Below, piece after piece: positions 50,720 to 60,438 of a stretch of 64,000 bases of DNA (position 1 is the stretch's first letter; every line of letters begins with the position of its first letter). The DNA comes from Pseudomonadota bacterium (lineage in GTDB: Bacteria; Pseudomonadota; Gammaproteobacteria; Steroidobacterales; Steroidobacteraceae). The notes under the pieces are model-generated. The model saw nothing but the letters and a program-made list of their open reading frames with translations. It ran no database searches and was not told where the DNA came from. The stretch is from NCBI GenBank assembly GCA_018240525.1, contig JAFEFN010000005.1, positions 1 to 64,000 on the forward strand, given 5' to 3'. Position numbers and translations under genes: made by a program.

Positions 50720-53130
50720 CTGCGCAGGCGCAGCCCCTGCGGGTCGTACAGCGGCTGCAGGCGCACGGTCGCGGTGCGCAGGTTGCCGAGGATGTCGATC
50801 TCGAAGCGCGCCCCGTCGCGGGCGAGCGCGGCCGGTACGTAGCCGGCCGCCAGGCTCTTGCCGATGCAGTGCCCGAAGGCGCCCGAGGTCACGTAACCGA
50901 CGGCCGCGCCGTCTTTCATGATCGACTCGTAGCCGACGACATCCGCGTCCGCATCGGCGACTTCCATGACGACGAAGCGCCGCTTCGGGCCGCTGGCGCG
51001 CTCGGTGAGCGCCGCGGCGCGGCCGGTGAAGGAGGGCTTGTCGAAGTCGATGAAGCGGTCGAGGCCGGTCTCGCCGGGGGTGTAGTCGGGCCGGAAGTCC
51101 TTGTTGAAGGAGCCGTAGCCCTTCTCCAGGCGCAGCGATGACAGGGCGCGCCCGCCAAAGTGCACCAGCCCCAGCCCGCCGCCGGCCTCCCACAGGTCAT
51201 CGTAGAGGGAGAGGAAGTAGTCCGGCGTGGTCCAGATCTCGTAGCCGAGCTCCCCGGTGAACCCCGCGCGCGTGAGGATGCACGGGGCGTAGCCGACCGC
51301 CGTCTGCGCCACCTGGAAGAACTTGAAGGCCCCGGCCGAGAGGTCCAGCCGCACCAGCCGCTGCACCAGCTCGCGGGCGCGCGGACCGGCGATCGAGACC
51401 CCGGCGAGCGTGGAGGCGGCCGAGCGCACGTGCACGTCCGCGGGCGGCTCGCTCGCCTCGAACCAGCGCATGTGGAACTCCTCGGCGAACCCAGAGCCGA
51501 CGATCAGGAAGCGCTCCGTGCCGAGGCAGGCGATCGAGAGGTCACCGACGATGCGGCCGGCGGCGTTGAGCATGGGGGCGAGGGTGAGGCGGCCGGGTCG
51601 GGGGATGCGGCAGGCGAAGACGCGGTCGAGCCAGCCGCGCGCGCCGCGGCCGCTGACCTCGTACTTGCCGTAGTTGGTCGTCTCGTAGAGCCCGACGCTG
51701 GCGCGCACGGCCTGGCATTCCGCGCGCACGACCGGGAAGGCCTCCGAGCGGCGGTAGGTCGGAGTCTCGGTCCGCGCCACGCCCGGGGGCGCGAACCACA
51801 GCGCGTGCTCCAGGCCGAAGTTGGCACCCATCACCGCCCCGGCGGCGAGCAGCCGGTCGTAGATCGGCGAGCGGCGCACCGGGCGCGCGGCGGGCAGTTC
51901 CTCGTTGGGGTAGGCCAGGCGGAAGCGGCGCGCGTAGTTCTCCGGCACCTTGATCGAGGTGTACTTGGGCGTCGCGAACGCGCCGAAGCGCGCCACGTCC
52001 ATGGACAGGATGTCCTGCCCCGGGTCGCCCTCGGCCATCCAGCGCGACAGCACCAGGCCGATGCCCCCGCCCTGGCTGAAGCCGGCCATGACCGCGCACG
52101 CGACCCAGTAGTTCTTCAGGCCGCGCACCGGGCCGACCAGCGGGTTGCCGTCCGGGGCGAAGGTGAACGGGCCGTTGACCGCCTTGCGGATCCCGGCGCG
52201 GCCGAGCGCGGGGAAGTGGCTGAAGCCCACCTCGAAGTAGGGCGCGAGGCGTTCGGTGTCCTCCGGCAGCAGCTGCATGGCGAAGTCATCGGGGGTCTTC
52301 AGCGGGGACCAGACGATGCCGTGCGGCTCGTAGGTGCCGATGAGGGCGCCGCGGCGCTCCTGGCGCATGTAGATCTCGCCGGAGTAGTCGGTGGTGTTGA
52401 CGATCTCCTTGCTGCGGCCGGCCAGCTCGGGCAGGTCCTCGGTGATGAGGTAGTGGTGCTCCATGGCCAGCACCGGCAGCTCGATGCCCACCAGGTGGCC
52501 CACCTCGCGCGCCCAGAGTCCCGCGCAGTTGACCACGTGCTCGGCGTGCACCGTGCCCTTGTCCGTGCGCACCTCCCAGGTGCCATCGGGGCGCGGCGTG
52601 AGGGCGAGCACGCGCGTGAAGCGCTCCACGCTCGCGCCGAGCTTGCGCGCCGCCTTGACGTAGGCCTGCGTGGTGCCGGAGGGGTCGCAGTGCCCGCCAT
52701 CGGCGCGCCACAGCGCGCCGATGAAGTGCTGCGGGTCGATCAGCGGGTTGTACTCGAGCGCCTGCTCCAGGGAGACCATCTCGGTCTCCATCCCCAGGTA
52801 GCGGGCCCGCGAGCAGATCAGCCGCAGGCTGTCGAGCTCGCCCTGGTTGGCCGCGAGCATCAGGCCCCCGTTCGGGTGCAGCCCGCAGGACTGCCCGGAG
52901 AGCGCCTCGATCTCCCGGTACAGGTCGATGGTGTACTTCTGCAGGCGCGAGATGTTGGCCTCGCCGTTGAAGGTGTGCATGCCGCCGGCGGCGTGCCAGG
53001 TGGAGCCGGAGGTGAGCTCGCTCTTCTCCAAGAGCAGCACGTCCGTCCAGCCGATCTTCGCCAGGTGGTACAGGACGCTGGCGCCGACCACGCCGCCACC
53101 GATCACCACCGCGCGGGCGGAGCTCTTCAT
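50716..53130 (-). CDS. Dimethylglycine/sarcosine dehydrogenase-like flavoprotein
   Basis: An 804-residue protein. Residues 1-400 are the FAD oxidoreductase (DAO) domain with VIGGGVVGASVLYHLAK and SGSTWHAAGG, where the His is the covalent FAD site in dimethylglycine dehydrogenases. Then an FAO_M linker (SPIYDRLLAAGAVMG), the GcvT folate-binding domain and its C-terminal barrel follow. It would demethylate dimethylglycine or sarcosine and pass formaldehyde to tetrahydrofolate. It lies 11 bases after soxG on the same strand, so it joins the sarcosine oxidase operon and fits betaine breakdown (betaine to dimethylglycine to sarcosine to glycine). Confidence 0.88.
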   Translation of the reverse strand: MKSSARAVVIGGGVVGASVLYHLAKIGWTDVLLLEKSELTSGSTWHAAGGMHTFNGEANISRLQKYTIDLYREIEALSGQSCGLHPNGGLMLAANQGELDSLRLICSRARYLGMETEMVSLEQALEYNPLIDPQHFIGALWRADGGHCDPSGTTQAYVKAARKLGASVERFTRVLALTPRPDGTWEVRTDKGTVHAEHVVNCAGLWAREVGHLVGIELPVLAMEHHYLITEDLPELAGRSKEIVNTTDYSGEIYMRQERRGALIGTYEPHGIVWSPLKTPDDFAMQLLPEDTERLAPYFEVGFSHFPALGRAGIRKAVNGPFTFAPDGNPLVGPVRGLKNYWVACAVMAGFSQGGGIGLVLSRWMAEGDPGQDILSMDVARFGAFATPKYTSIKVPENYARRFRLAYPNEELPAARPVRRSPIYDRLLAAGAVMGANFGLEHALWFAPPGVARTETPTYRRSEAFPVVRAECQAVRASVGLYETTNYGKYEVSGRGARGWLDRVFACRIPRPGRLTLAPMLNAAGRIVGDLSIACLGTERFLIVGSGFAEEFHMRWFEASEPPADVHVRSAASTLAGVSIAGPRARELVQRLVRLDLSAGAFKFFQVAQTAVGYAPCILTRAGFTGELGYEIWTTPDYFLSLYDDLWEAGGGLGLVHFGGRALSSLRLEKGYGSFNKDFRPDYTPGETGLDRFIDFDKPSFTGRAAALTERASGPKRRFVVMEVADADADVVGYESIMKDGAAVGYVTSGAFGHCIGKSLAAGYVPAALARDGARFEIDILGNLRTATVRLQPLYDPQGLRLRS

Positions 53131-53141
53131 CGTTCCTTCGC

Positions 53142-53729
53142 TCACGGATACCTCGTTGCCGTCTCGCCCGAGAATAACGCTTCGATGTCCAAGGTCCCGG
53201 GCTCCCCGAAGGGCCGGGCGGTGGCTTCGAGCCACTCGCCCAGGTGCTGCGCGGTGCTCGAGGGGGACAGGAGCAGCAGCCCGCCGGGGAGCGCCGCCAG
53301 GGTGACGGGCACCTGCGCCAGCAGCGTGGATGCGGCCATGCCGGGCCGGAACACCTGCGGGTGCAGGTCCAGGCGGCAGCCGCGCGCGAGCATCTCGCGC
53401 GCGGGCCGGCCGCTCAGCAGCAACACCGACAGCGCCGAGGACATGTCGATGGCGGCCGCAAGCCCGCCGCATCCCTCCTGCCAGGCGTGCGCGCGCGCCG
53501 CCGCCTCCGGGCCCTCCGCCGGCTGCAGCAACAGCCAGCGCTGCGGTCGCACGCACAGCGACACCCGCGGCGCGGACGCGCGCACCTCCCCGGGGCCGGG
53601 CAGCGCCTCGCCGAGCCGGTGTGCGCACTGCGCGAGTGCACTCCCCGCGCCGCGCAGCGCGGCGATCTCCAGCACCTGCGCCGGCCAGCGGCCCTGCCGG
53701 ACCCCCGCGTCCGGGCTAGGCGCGGACAC
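53142..53729 (-). CDS. soxG: Sarcosine oxidase gamma subunit
   Basis: A 195-residue subunit of heterotetrameric sarcosine oxidase; a GcvT-like small domain. The start is GTG at 53729, overlapping soxA by 14 bases. Features include QVLEIAALRGAGSALAQ, VSLCVRPQRWLLLQP and the C-terminal region LLLLSPSSTAQHLGEWLEAT. It is poorly conserved in the family, so position supports the call as much as sequence. It closes the soxBDAG order. Confidence 0.82.
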   Translation of the reverse strand: MSAPSPDAGVRQGRWPAQVLEIAALRGAGSALAQCAHRLGEALPGPGEVRASAPRVSLCVRPQRWLLLQPAEGPEAAARAHAWQEGCGGLAAAIDMSSALSVLLLSGRPAREMLARGCRLDLHPQVFRPGMAASTLLAQVPVTLAALPGGLLLLSPSSTAQHLGEWLEATARPFGEPGTLDIEALFSGETATRYP

Positions 53730-56661
53730 GGGTGTTCTCCGGGTCGAGCATGTGGGGACTGACGATCCGGACCGGCACGCTCTCGGCATGCACCGGGGAG
53801 CTCGCGCGCAGCGTCTCACCGATGCGGCCGCGGCCGCCGCTCAGGAGCGCCAGACCCAGCCAGCGACCATCGGCCGTGGCGGGTGTGGAGGAGGTGATGT
53901 AACCGAGGCCCGGGCCCACCGCCGTTCCCTCCAGCAGGTGCATGCCGTTGCGCAACCGCGCATCCGAGAGGCAGCGCACGCCGACCAGCTGCAGGCGCTC
54001 TTCGGCCTGCAGCCCGGGACGTGCGGCGAGATGACGGCCGACGAAGTCGCCGTGCGCCTTGAGCATGCGGGCGAAGCCGAGATCGGCGGGAGTGGTGTTG
54101 CCGTTCAGCTCCGCACCGGTGATGTGGCCCTTCTCGATGCGCAGCGTGTTCAGGGCATCCAGGCCGTAGGGTCGCAGCTGACAGGGCTGGCCGGCGGCCA
54201 GCAGCGCGCACCAGGCCGTCTCGGCCTGCCGTGCGGGCACGGCCAGCTCGTAGGCGAGTTCGCCGGAGAAGGAGATGCGGAAGATCCGGCCGGGGATGCC
54301 GGCCAGCTCCATGGCGGCGGCGGCCATGAACGGGAAGCCCGCGTTGCTGAGCTCGATGCCGCTGACCGCGGCGGCCACCACCTCGCGTGCGCGCGGACCG
54401 GCCACGGCGAACTGCGCCCACTGGTCGGTGACGTCGCTGAGCACCACGTCCAGGCCGGGGCAGTTCGCCTGCAGCTGGAACTCCATGTGCTCGAGCACGG
54501 CGCTCGCATTGGCGGTGGTGGTCGTGACCAGGAACTGGTCGGCGGCCAGCCGCGAAGTCGTCCCGTCGTCCATCATCATGCCGTCCTCGCGCAGCATGAT
54601 CCCGTAGCGCGCGCGCCCCACCGCGAGCGTCGAGAAGGTGTTCGCGTAGATGAAGTCCAGGAAGCGCGCCGCATCCGGCCCGCGGACCTCGAGCTTGCCG
54701 AGCGTCGACACATCGGTGATGCCGACCGCACGGCGCACGTGGCGCGCCTCGGCGAGCACCGGCTCCCACCCGGCCGCATCGCCGTACACCAGCGGGCGCA
54801 GCCACAGGCCGGTCGAGACGAACGTGGCCCCGGCGCGCTCGTGCCAGGCGTGCAGCGGCAGGCGCCGCTTGGGCTTGTAGTGTTCGCGCACTTCCGGGCC
54901 GGCAAGGGCGGCAAAGGGAACCGCCTGCGCGTACGGGCGCGGCTTGAGCTGCCCGACGGCCGAGATGTGCACGCCGCGCGCGGCCGCGAGGACCCCGGCG
55001 CCGAGAAGCCCGCCGATGCGCCCCTGGTCGGTGGCCATCCCGTGCGTGGTGTAGCGCTTCATGTGCTCGAGGTGCTCGTAGCCTTCGCGGTGCGCCAGGT
55101 GCACATCGCTCACCGTGACATCGTTCTGCAGGTCGACGAAGGCCTTGCCGCGCGGGCCCTTCGAGGCATCCCACAGCGCCAGGAGGGGCGTCTGCCGCTC
55201 ATCGGGCGGGAAGGGTTGGGCGTCCGCCGTGGGCGGCGCGCCGGCCTGCAGCTCGAGCGCGAGCAGGCGCGCGGCGCGCACGCCGTCGGCCGCGCACGCG
55301 GCCAGGCCGCCCTCACCGCGCGCCGCGCCGGCCAGCGCGCCGAGCCCCGGGGAGAGCGCCGGGACGAAGCCGGCGATGGCCGCCTCCCAGTGCAGCGGTG
55401 CGCCCAGCTGGGTGGCCAATGCCGCATTCGGGGTGTGGCCGCCGGAGACCAGCAATGCATCGGCCACGAGGTGCCGCCGCGGGCCGCCGGAGACCTGCGC
55501 GAAGCCGACGGCCCGCACGCGCGCGCGGCCGCGCACCGTCTCGACCACGCTGTCGCGGAAGACGGGCACGCCGGCGGCGGCCGCACGGTCGGCGGCGAGG
55601 GAGACGGCGCGCCGGTCCACCACGCCGACCACGCGCACCCCCGCGGCCCGCAGCGCAAAGAGCGCCTCGTAGGCCTCGTCGTTGTTCACGAAGAAGGCGC
55701 AGCGCTCGCCGACGGCGACGCCGTAGCGGCGCAGGTAGGCGAGCGCCGCCCCGGCGAGCATGACGCCCGGCCGGTCGTTGTTCGCGAAGGCGATGAGCCG
55801 CTCGGTGGCGCCGCAGGCGAAGAGCACGCGCCGCGCGCGGATGACCCGCAGGCGTTCGCGCTGCCCCCCGAAGCGCGCGGACTCATCGGCCTCCAGCCGC
55901 TCGAGCGCGCCGAAGACGCCCTGTCCGTAGGCCCCCAGGATGCAGGTACGCGTGAGCGCGCGCAGCTGCGGCAGGCGCTGCAGCACGCCGAGGGCGTGCG
56001 CGCGCCAGGCATGCCAGCGCGGATCGAGCAAGGTGCCGCCGCCGAGCACGCTGTCCTGCTCGCTCAGCAGCACCCGAAGTCCGAGTCCCGCGAGGTGCAG
56101 GGCGGCGGCCAGCCCGGCGGACCCGGCACCCACCACCAGCACGTCCGCGTGGTCGTGGACGATCTCGGCCGGCTCGGCATGGCGGCCGACGATCGCCTCC
56201 AGCCGCCCGAGGCCCGCGGCGCGCCGGATCAGCGGCTCGAACAGCCGCTCCCAGGCCCAGCCGGGGCGCATGAAGGTCTTGTAGTAGAAGCCGGCCGGCA
56301 GGAAGGCCGAGAGCGCGCCGTTGAGCGCGAGCACATCGCAGCGCAGCGACGGCCAGCGGTTCTGGCTCTCGGCCCGGAGTCCCTCGCTCAGCGGCAGCGT
56401 GGTCGCCAGGCGGTTCGGCTCGCGCCCCGCGGCGGTGAGCAGGTCCACCAGGGCGCACGGCTCCTCGGGCCCGGCGGTGACGATGCCGCGGGGACGGTGG
56501 TACTTGAAGCTGCGGCCGGCGAGCAGGCGCCCGCTGGCGAGGAGGGCGGAGGCCAGGGTATCCCCGGCCAGGCCGCTCAGCTGCCGGCCGTCGAAGCGGA
56601 AGCTCACCGGACGGCGCGGATCGGTGAGCAGTCCCTGGGCGATGCGTGCCGGGCCGGGCAT
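53716..56661 (-). CDS. soxA: Sarcosine oxidase alpha subunit
   Basis: A 981-residue subunit. The N-terminal part is a 2Fe-2S-like fold without cluster, with VSFRFDGRQLSGLAGDTLAS and FKYHRPRG. A pyridine-nucleotide domain with VLVVGAGSAGLAAALHLAG follows, then a middle section with DLQNDVTVSDVHLAHREGY, and finally GcvT with LDALNTLRIEKGHI, which binds tetrahydrofolate. It catalyses sarcosine to glycine together with SoxB, with formaldehyde going to folate. The ATG at 56661 overlaps the soxD stop. Confidence 0.95.
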   Translation of the reverse strand: MPGPARIAQGLLTDPRRPVSFRFDGRQLSGLAGDTLASALLASGRLLAGRSFKYHRPRGIVTAGPEEPCALVDLLTAAGREPNRLATTLPLSEGLRAESQNRWPSLRCDVLALNGALSAFLPAGFYYKTFMRPGWAWERLFEPLIRRAAGLGRLEAIVGRHAEPAEIVHDHADVLVVGAGSAGLAAALHLAGLGLRVLLSEQDSVLGGGTLLDPRWHAWRAHALGVLQRLPQLRALTRTCILGAYGQGVFGALERLEADESARFGGQRERLRVIRARRVLFACGATERLIAFANNDRPGVMLAGAALAYLRRYGVAVGERCAFFVNNDEAYEALFALRAAGVRVVGVVDRRAVSLAADRAAAAGVPVFRDSVVETVRGRARVRAVGFAQVSGGPRRHLVADALLVSGGHTPNAALATQLGAPLHWEAAIAGFVPALSPGLGALAGAARGEGGLAACAADGVRAARLLALELQAGAPPTADAQPFPPDERQTPLLALWDASKGPRGKAFVDLQNDVTVSDVHLAHREGYEHLEHMKRYTTHGMATDQGRIGGLLGAGVLAAARGVHISAVGQLKPRPYAQAVPFAALAGPEVREHYKPKRRLPLHAWHERAGATFVSTGLWLRPLVYGDAAGWEPVLAEARHVRRAVGITDVSTLGKLEVRGPDAARFLDFIYANTFSTLAVGRARYGIMLREDGMMMDDGTTSRLAADQFLVTTTTANASAVLEHMEFQLQANCPGLDVVLSDVTDQWAQFAVAGPRAREVVAAAVSGIELSNAGFPFMAAAAMELAGIPGRIFRISFSGELAYELAVPARQAETAWCALLAAGQPCQLRPYGLDALNTLRIEKGHITGAELNGNTTPADLGFARMLKAHGDFVGRHLAARPGLQAEERLQLVGVRCLSDARLRNGMHLLEGTAVGPGLGYITSSTPATADGRWLGLALLSGGRGRIGETLRASSPVHAESVPVRIVSPHMLDPENTRVRA

Positions 56662-56930
56662 CAGCGCGCCGGCTCCGCCGCGGCGGCCACCGCGACCGCG
56701 CGGATCTCGTGGGTGAGGGTGTGGCGCTCGAGGCGCAGCAGCTGCCGGCAGCCGCCGACGTGCAGCCACCATTCGGCATGCCAGCCGAGCGGGTTGGCGC
56801 GCTCGTACACGTAGCGGAAGAACTCGGACGCATCGGCCTGCGCGGCCGGGCGCGCCACGCTCGCATCGCCGCGATAGCGGAACTCGATCTCGTCACGGAC
56901 ACCGCAGAACGGGCAGGGAATGCGCAGCAT
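56661..56930 (-). CDS. soxD: Sarcosine oxidase delta subunit
   Basis: An 89-residue zinc-binding subunit with the conserved start MLRIPCPFCGVRDEIEFRY (Cys pair), FFRYVYERANPLGWHAEWW, and the later GCRQLL with the third Cys. The His in GWHAEWW is probably the fourth zinc ligand. It lies 5 bases after soxB and overlaps soxA at ATGA, so translation is coupled. Confidence 0.93.
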   Translation of the reverse strand: MLRIPCPFCGVRDEIEFRYRGDASVARPAAQADASEFFRYVYERANPLGWHAEWWLHVGGCRQLLRLERHTLTHEIRAVAVAAAAEPAR

Positions 56931-56935
56931 CGCGG

Positions 56936-58237
56936 TCAGTGCGCGTACGGGAAGGGACCGACGCCGCGCTCATCGAGGGTGCGGCCGGCGGCGAAGCGCT
57001 CGAGGCCGAGGTGGGCGGCGAGCGGGTGCGGGTTTCCGGTGGCGATCAGGTGCGCGGTGGTCATGCCCCCGGCCGGGATGGCCTTGAAGCCCCCGTAACA
57101 CCAGCCCCCGTTGAGAACGAGGCCCGCGACGGGCGTCCGGGAGATGATCGGCGAGCCGTCCATGCTCATGTCCATGATGCCGCCCCACTGGCGCAGCACC
57201 TGCAGGCGCGCCAGGCCCGGCAGCAGCGTCACCGCCGCCGCCGCCACTTCCTCGGCCATCGGCAGCGTGCCGCGCTGTGCGTAGGTGTTGTAGCCGTCGA
57301 TCGCGCCGCCGAACACCAGGCCGCCCTTGTCCGACTGGCTGACGTAGAAGTGTCCGGCGCCGTAGGTGAGCACCACGTCGAGCACCGGCTTGATGGCCTC
57401 GCTCACCCAGGCCTGCAGCACGTGCGTCTCGATCGGCAGGCGCACGTCGGCCATCGCCGCCAGGCGCGAGGAGAAGCCGGCCACGGCCAGGCACACCGTG
57501 TCCGCGCCGATGAAGCCGCGCGCGGTCTCCACCCCGGTGATGCGCCCGTCCGCCCGGCGCAGCCCGGTCACCTCGCACTGCTCGATGATGTCCACGCCGC
57601 GCTCGGAGGCACCCCGCGCATAGCCCCAGGCGACCGCGTCGTGCCGCACCGTGCCGCCGCGGGGCTGCAGGAAGCCGCCGAGCACCGGGTAGCGGCCGTT
57701 GTCCAGGTCCACCAGCGGCACCAGCGCGCGGACGCCCTCGCGGGTGACCGGCTCGGCATCCACGCCGAGCAGGCGCATCTGGTTGGCGCGCCGCGTGAAC
57801 AGGTCGCGCTGCGCCTCGGTGTGGAAGAGGTTGAGCGTGCCGCGCTGGCTCACCATGGCGTTGAAGTTCAGCTGCTGCTCGAAGCTCTCCCACAGCCGCA
57901 GCGAGTACTCGTAGAAGCGGATGTTGGGCGGCTGGAAGTAGTTCGAGCGCACGATGGTCGTATTGCGCCCGACGTTGCCCAGGCCGATCGGCCCCTTCTC
58001 GAGGACCGCCACGTCGGTGATGCCGAACTCGCGCGCGAGGTAGTAGGCGGTGGCCAGCCCGTGCCCGCCGCCCCCGACGATCACCACCTTGTAGCGCGGC
58101 CGGGGTGCCGCCTTGACCCAGGCGGGCCGCCAGCCGCGCTGTCCACGCAGGCCCTCGCGCAGCAGGCGCCAGAACGAGTAGTGGCCGCTGCGGGTGCGCA
58201 CGGGGGCGGCGGCGGGGAGCGGGACGACCGGATCCAT
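56936..58237 (-). CDS. soxB: Sarcosine oxidase beta subunit
   Basis: A FAD/FMN flavoprotein of about 433 residues with YKVVIVGGGGHGLATAYYLA, GNVGRNTTIVRSNYF, and GGTVRHDAVAWGYARGA. The His in the last motif is, from what I recall of the family, the covalent FMN site. GGWCYGGFKAIPAGGMTTAH closes the FAD domain. It is the catalytic subunit. Start is uncertain: ATG at 58237 (GGGA upstream), or 58249/58252. It is first in the operon soxBDAG plus the dehydrogenase, divergent from the betaine ABC transporter. Confidence 0.93.
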   Translation of the reverse strand: MDPVVPLPAAAPVRTRSGHYSFWRLLREGLRGQRGWRPAWVKAAPRPRYKVVIVGGGGHGLATAYYLAREFGITDVAVLEKGPIGLGNVGRNTTIVRSNYFQPPNIRFYEYSLRLWESFEQQLNFNAMVSQRGTLNLFHTEAQRDLFTRRANQMRLLGVDAEPVTREGVRALVPLVDLDNGRYPVLGGFLQPRGGTVRHDAVAWGYARGASERGVDIIEQCEVTGLRRADGRITGVETARGFIGADTVCLAVAGFSSRLAAMADVRLPIETHVLQAWVSEAIKPVLDVVLTYGAGHFYVSQSDKGGLVFGGAIDGYNTYAQRGTLPMAEEVAAAAVTLLPGLARLQVLRQWGGIMDMSMDGSPIISRTPVAGLVLNGGWCYGGFKAIPAGGMTTAHLIATGNPHPLAAHLGLERFAAGRTLDERGVGPFPYAH

Positions 58238-58244
58238 GGGTTGT

Positions 58245-58258
58245 CCCATCATAATGGG
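58245..58258. promoter_or_regulatory. Palindrome in the sox/betaine-transport divergent gap
   Basis: CCCAT (58245-58249) and ATGGG (58254-58258) form an inverted repeat around CATA. It sits between the divergent sox and transporter operons, just before the preferred soxB start. It is short and may be chance, but it is the only symmetric site in the gap. Confidence 0.3.
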
Positions 58259-58354
58259 CCGCGCCTGCCGCCACACGCTTGACGCGCCCGGCGGCAGCCG
58301 CCAACGTGGCGCATCGCCGGCGGGCGCGGGCGGTGTCGGCTTCGAGGGGCTTCG

Positions 58355-59269
58355 GTGGCGAGAACGTACAAGCTGCTGTGCGCTGCGCTGGTGCTGTCAC
58401 TGCTGTGGTGCGCGCCGGCCTCCGCCGTCGTCGTGGTCTCCTCCAAGCTCGACAGCGAGGCCACCACGCTCAGCCAGATGGTGCGGCTCATGCTCGACGC
58501 CAACGGCATCGCCACCATCGACCGCACGCGCATCGGGGCGACCCCGGTGGTACGGCGGGCGCTGCTGGCAGGCGAGATCGACCTGTACGTCGAGTACACG
58601 GGCAATGCCGGATTCTTCTTCAACGACTCCGCGGACCCGGCGTGGAAGAGCCTCGATGCGGGCTACGCGCGCGCCGCGAAGCTCGACTACGAGGCCAACC
58701 ACATCGTCTGGCTGACCCCGGCGCACGCCAGCAACGCCTGGGCGCTCGCGGTGCGCCGCGACGTCGCGCAGGCGAACGGCCTTAAGACCATGAGCGACCT
58801 GGCGCGCTGGGTGAACGGGGGCGGCGGGATCGTGCTCGCCTGCTCGGCGGAGTTCGCCAATGCCGGCACGCTGCGCTCGCTCGAGCACACCTACGGGTTC
58901 GTGCTCAAGCCCGCGCAGATGATCGTGCTGGCCGGCGGGGAGACTTCCGCGACCATCGGCGCGGCCGCGGCCGGCACCAACGGCACGAACACCGCGATGG
59001 TGTACAGCACCGACGGCGGCATCGTCGCGGCCAACCTGGTGCTGCTCGAGGACGACCGGCACGACCAGCCGATCTATGCCCCGACGCCGGTGATCCGCGA
59101 GGCGGTGCTGAAGCAGAACCCGCGCATCGCCGACATCGTCAGGCCGCTGATGGAGAGCCTCACGACCGAGGTGCTGCAACGGCTGAACGCGCGCGTGCAG
59201 ATCGACGGCGAGTCGGACCAGGAGGTGGCCGAGGACTACCTGAAGCAGAAGGGCTTCCTGCGCCGATGA
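58355..59269 (+). CDS. Glycine betaine/choline ABC substrate-binding protein (YehZ/OsmF-like)
   Basis: A 304-residue periplasmic binding protein with a Sec signal ending APASA. The mature part starts VVVVSSKLDSEATTLSQMVR, the OpuAC fold of the YehZ type, with LYVEYTGNAGFFF and MVYSTDGGIVAANLVLLEDD. GTG at 58355 follows GAGGGG. Its stop overlaps the permease gene (ATGA). It feeds the two permeases and ATPase downstream. The divergent sox operon suggests betaine as a carbon or nitrogen source rather than only as an osmolyte. Confidence 0.88.
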   Translation: MARTYKLLCAALVLSLLWCAPASAVVVVSSKLDSEATTLSQMVRLMLDANGIATIDRTRIGATPVVRRALLAGEIDLYVEYTGNAGFFFNDSADPAWKSLDAGYARAAKLDYEANHIVWLTPAHASNAWALAVRRDVAQANGLKTMSDLARWVNGGGGIVLACSAEFANAGTLRSLEHTYGFVLKPAQMIVLAGGETSATIGAAAAGTNGTNTAMVYSTDGGIVAANLVLLEDDRHDQPIYAPTPVIREAVLKQNPRIADIVRPLMESLTTEVLQRLNARVQIDGESDQEVAEDYLKQKGFLRR

Positions 59270-60438
59270 CGGAGGCGACCCTGCCACGCACCGCAAGGTT
59301 CGACCGCCTGGGCACGCTCCTCGGGGTCACCGGCGTCGCCGCGCTCGCCGGACTGTCCTTCGTGCTGGTCAAGGCGAACCGCATCGTGCCCGGCATCCCG
59401 CGCAGCCTGCTCGAGGCGGCGCCGCCGCTCGCCGGCTGGGCCTGTCTTGCGTGCCTCGCCCTGGCGGCCACGGCCGCGCTGTTCGTCTTCAACGCGCGCC
59501 TGCGCCTGGGCGCCGCGCTGCTCGGGATCGGCGCGCTGCTGCTGGCGCTGGGCGCGGCGGGGGATGCGCTGACGCCGCTGGGCAACCGCGTGGTGCGCAT
59601 CTCGGCCGGACCTGCCTTCTGGGTCGTGCTGGTGTGCCTGGGCCTCATGGCCACCGATGCCATCACGCGCATGCGCCCCGGGCCGGCGCGCCGCGTGCTG
59701 TGGCTGGCGGGGTTCATCGCCGTCGCGGTGCTGGCGCTGAAGAGCGGCCGCTTCGACCACCTCTCGGTGATGCGCGAGTACGCGGTGAACGCCGAGCGCT
59801 TCTCGCGCGAGCTTCTGCGGCACGTGCTGCTCGCCGCCGGCTCGCTGGGGGCTGCGGCGCTGGCGGGGCTGCCGCTCGGCATCGCCTGCTACCGCGTGCC
59901 GCGCATCCGCGAGGCGATCCTGGGGGCGCTCAACGTCATCCAGACCATCCCCGCCATCGCGCTGTTCGGCATTCTCATGGCCCCGCTCGGCGCGCTGGCC
60001 GCCGCGGTGCCGCTGGCCGGGCGCCTGGGCATCCGCGGCATCGGGGCGGCACCGGCGGTCGTGGCGCTCTTTCTGTACTCGCTGCTGCCGATCGTGGCTA
60101 ACACCGTGCAGGGGCTGCGGCGGGTCTCGCGCCAGGCGGTGGAGGCGGCCCGGGGCATGGGCATGACGCCCGGGCAGGTGCTGCTGCGCGTGGAGATGCC
60201 GCTGGCGCTGCCGGTCATCGTCACCGGCGTGCGCGTGGTGCTGGTGCAGAACATCGGCATGGTGACGGTGGCCGCGCTCATCGGCGGCGGGGGACTCGGC
60301 ACCTTCGTGTTCCAGGGGATCGGGCAGACGGCGATCGATCTGGTGCTGCTGGGTGCGATCCCGATCGTCGCGCTCGCGTTTTCCGCGGCGGTGGTGCTCG
60401 ATGCGCTGGTCGAGGTCATGGACAGGGTGAAGCAATGA
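59266..60438 (+). CDS. Betaine ABC transporter permease (YehY-like)
   Basis: A 390-residue permease with an extra N-terminal half of about five helices and a C-terminal BPD_transp_1 domain. The EAA loop reads VEAARGMGMTPGQVLLRVEM. QTIPAIALFGILMAPLG is the typical pore region. Overlaps of four bases at both ends couple it to its neighbours. Confidence 0.9.
   Translation: MTEATLPRTARFDRLGTLLGVTGVAALAGLSFVLVKANRIVPGIPRSLLEAAPPLAGWACLACLALAATAALFVFNARLRLGAALLGIGALLLALGAAGDALTPLGNRVVRISAGPAFWVVLVCLGLMATDAITRMRPGPARRVLWLAGFIAVAVLALKSGRFDHLSVMREYAVNAERFSRELLRHVLLAAGSLGAAALAGLPLGIACYRVPRIREAILGALNVIQTIPAIALFGILMAPLGALAAAVPLAGRLGIRGIGAAPAVVALFLYSLLPIVANTVQGLRRVSRQAVEAARGMGMTPGQVLLRVEMPLALPVIVTGVRVVLVQNIGMVTVAALIGGGGLGTFVFQGIGQTAIDLVLLGAIPIVALAFSAAVVLDALVEVMDRVKQ

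Noticed and set aside
51160..56814. 1884-codon forward frame opposite the sox genes
   Set aside because: The length is impressive but it mirrors soxA and the dehydrogenase in the antisense frame and has no domain or start signal.
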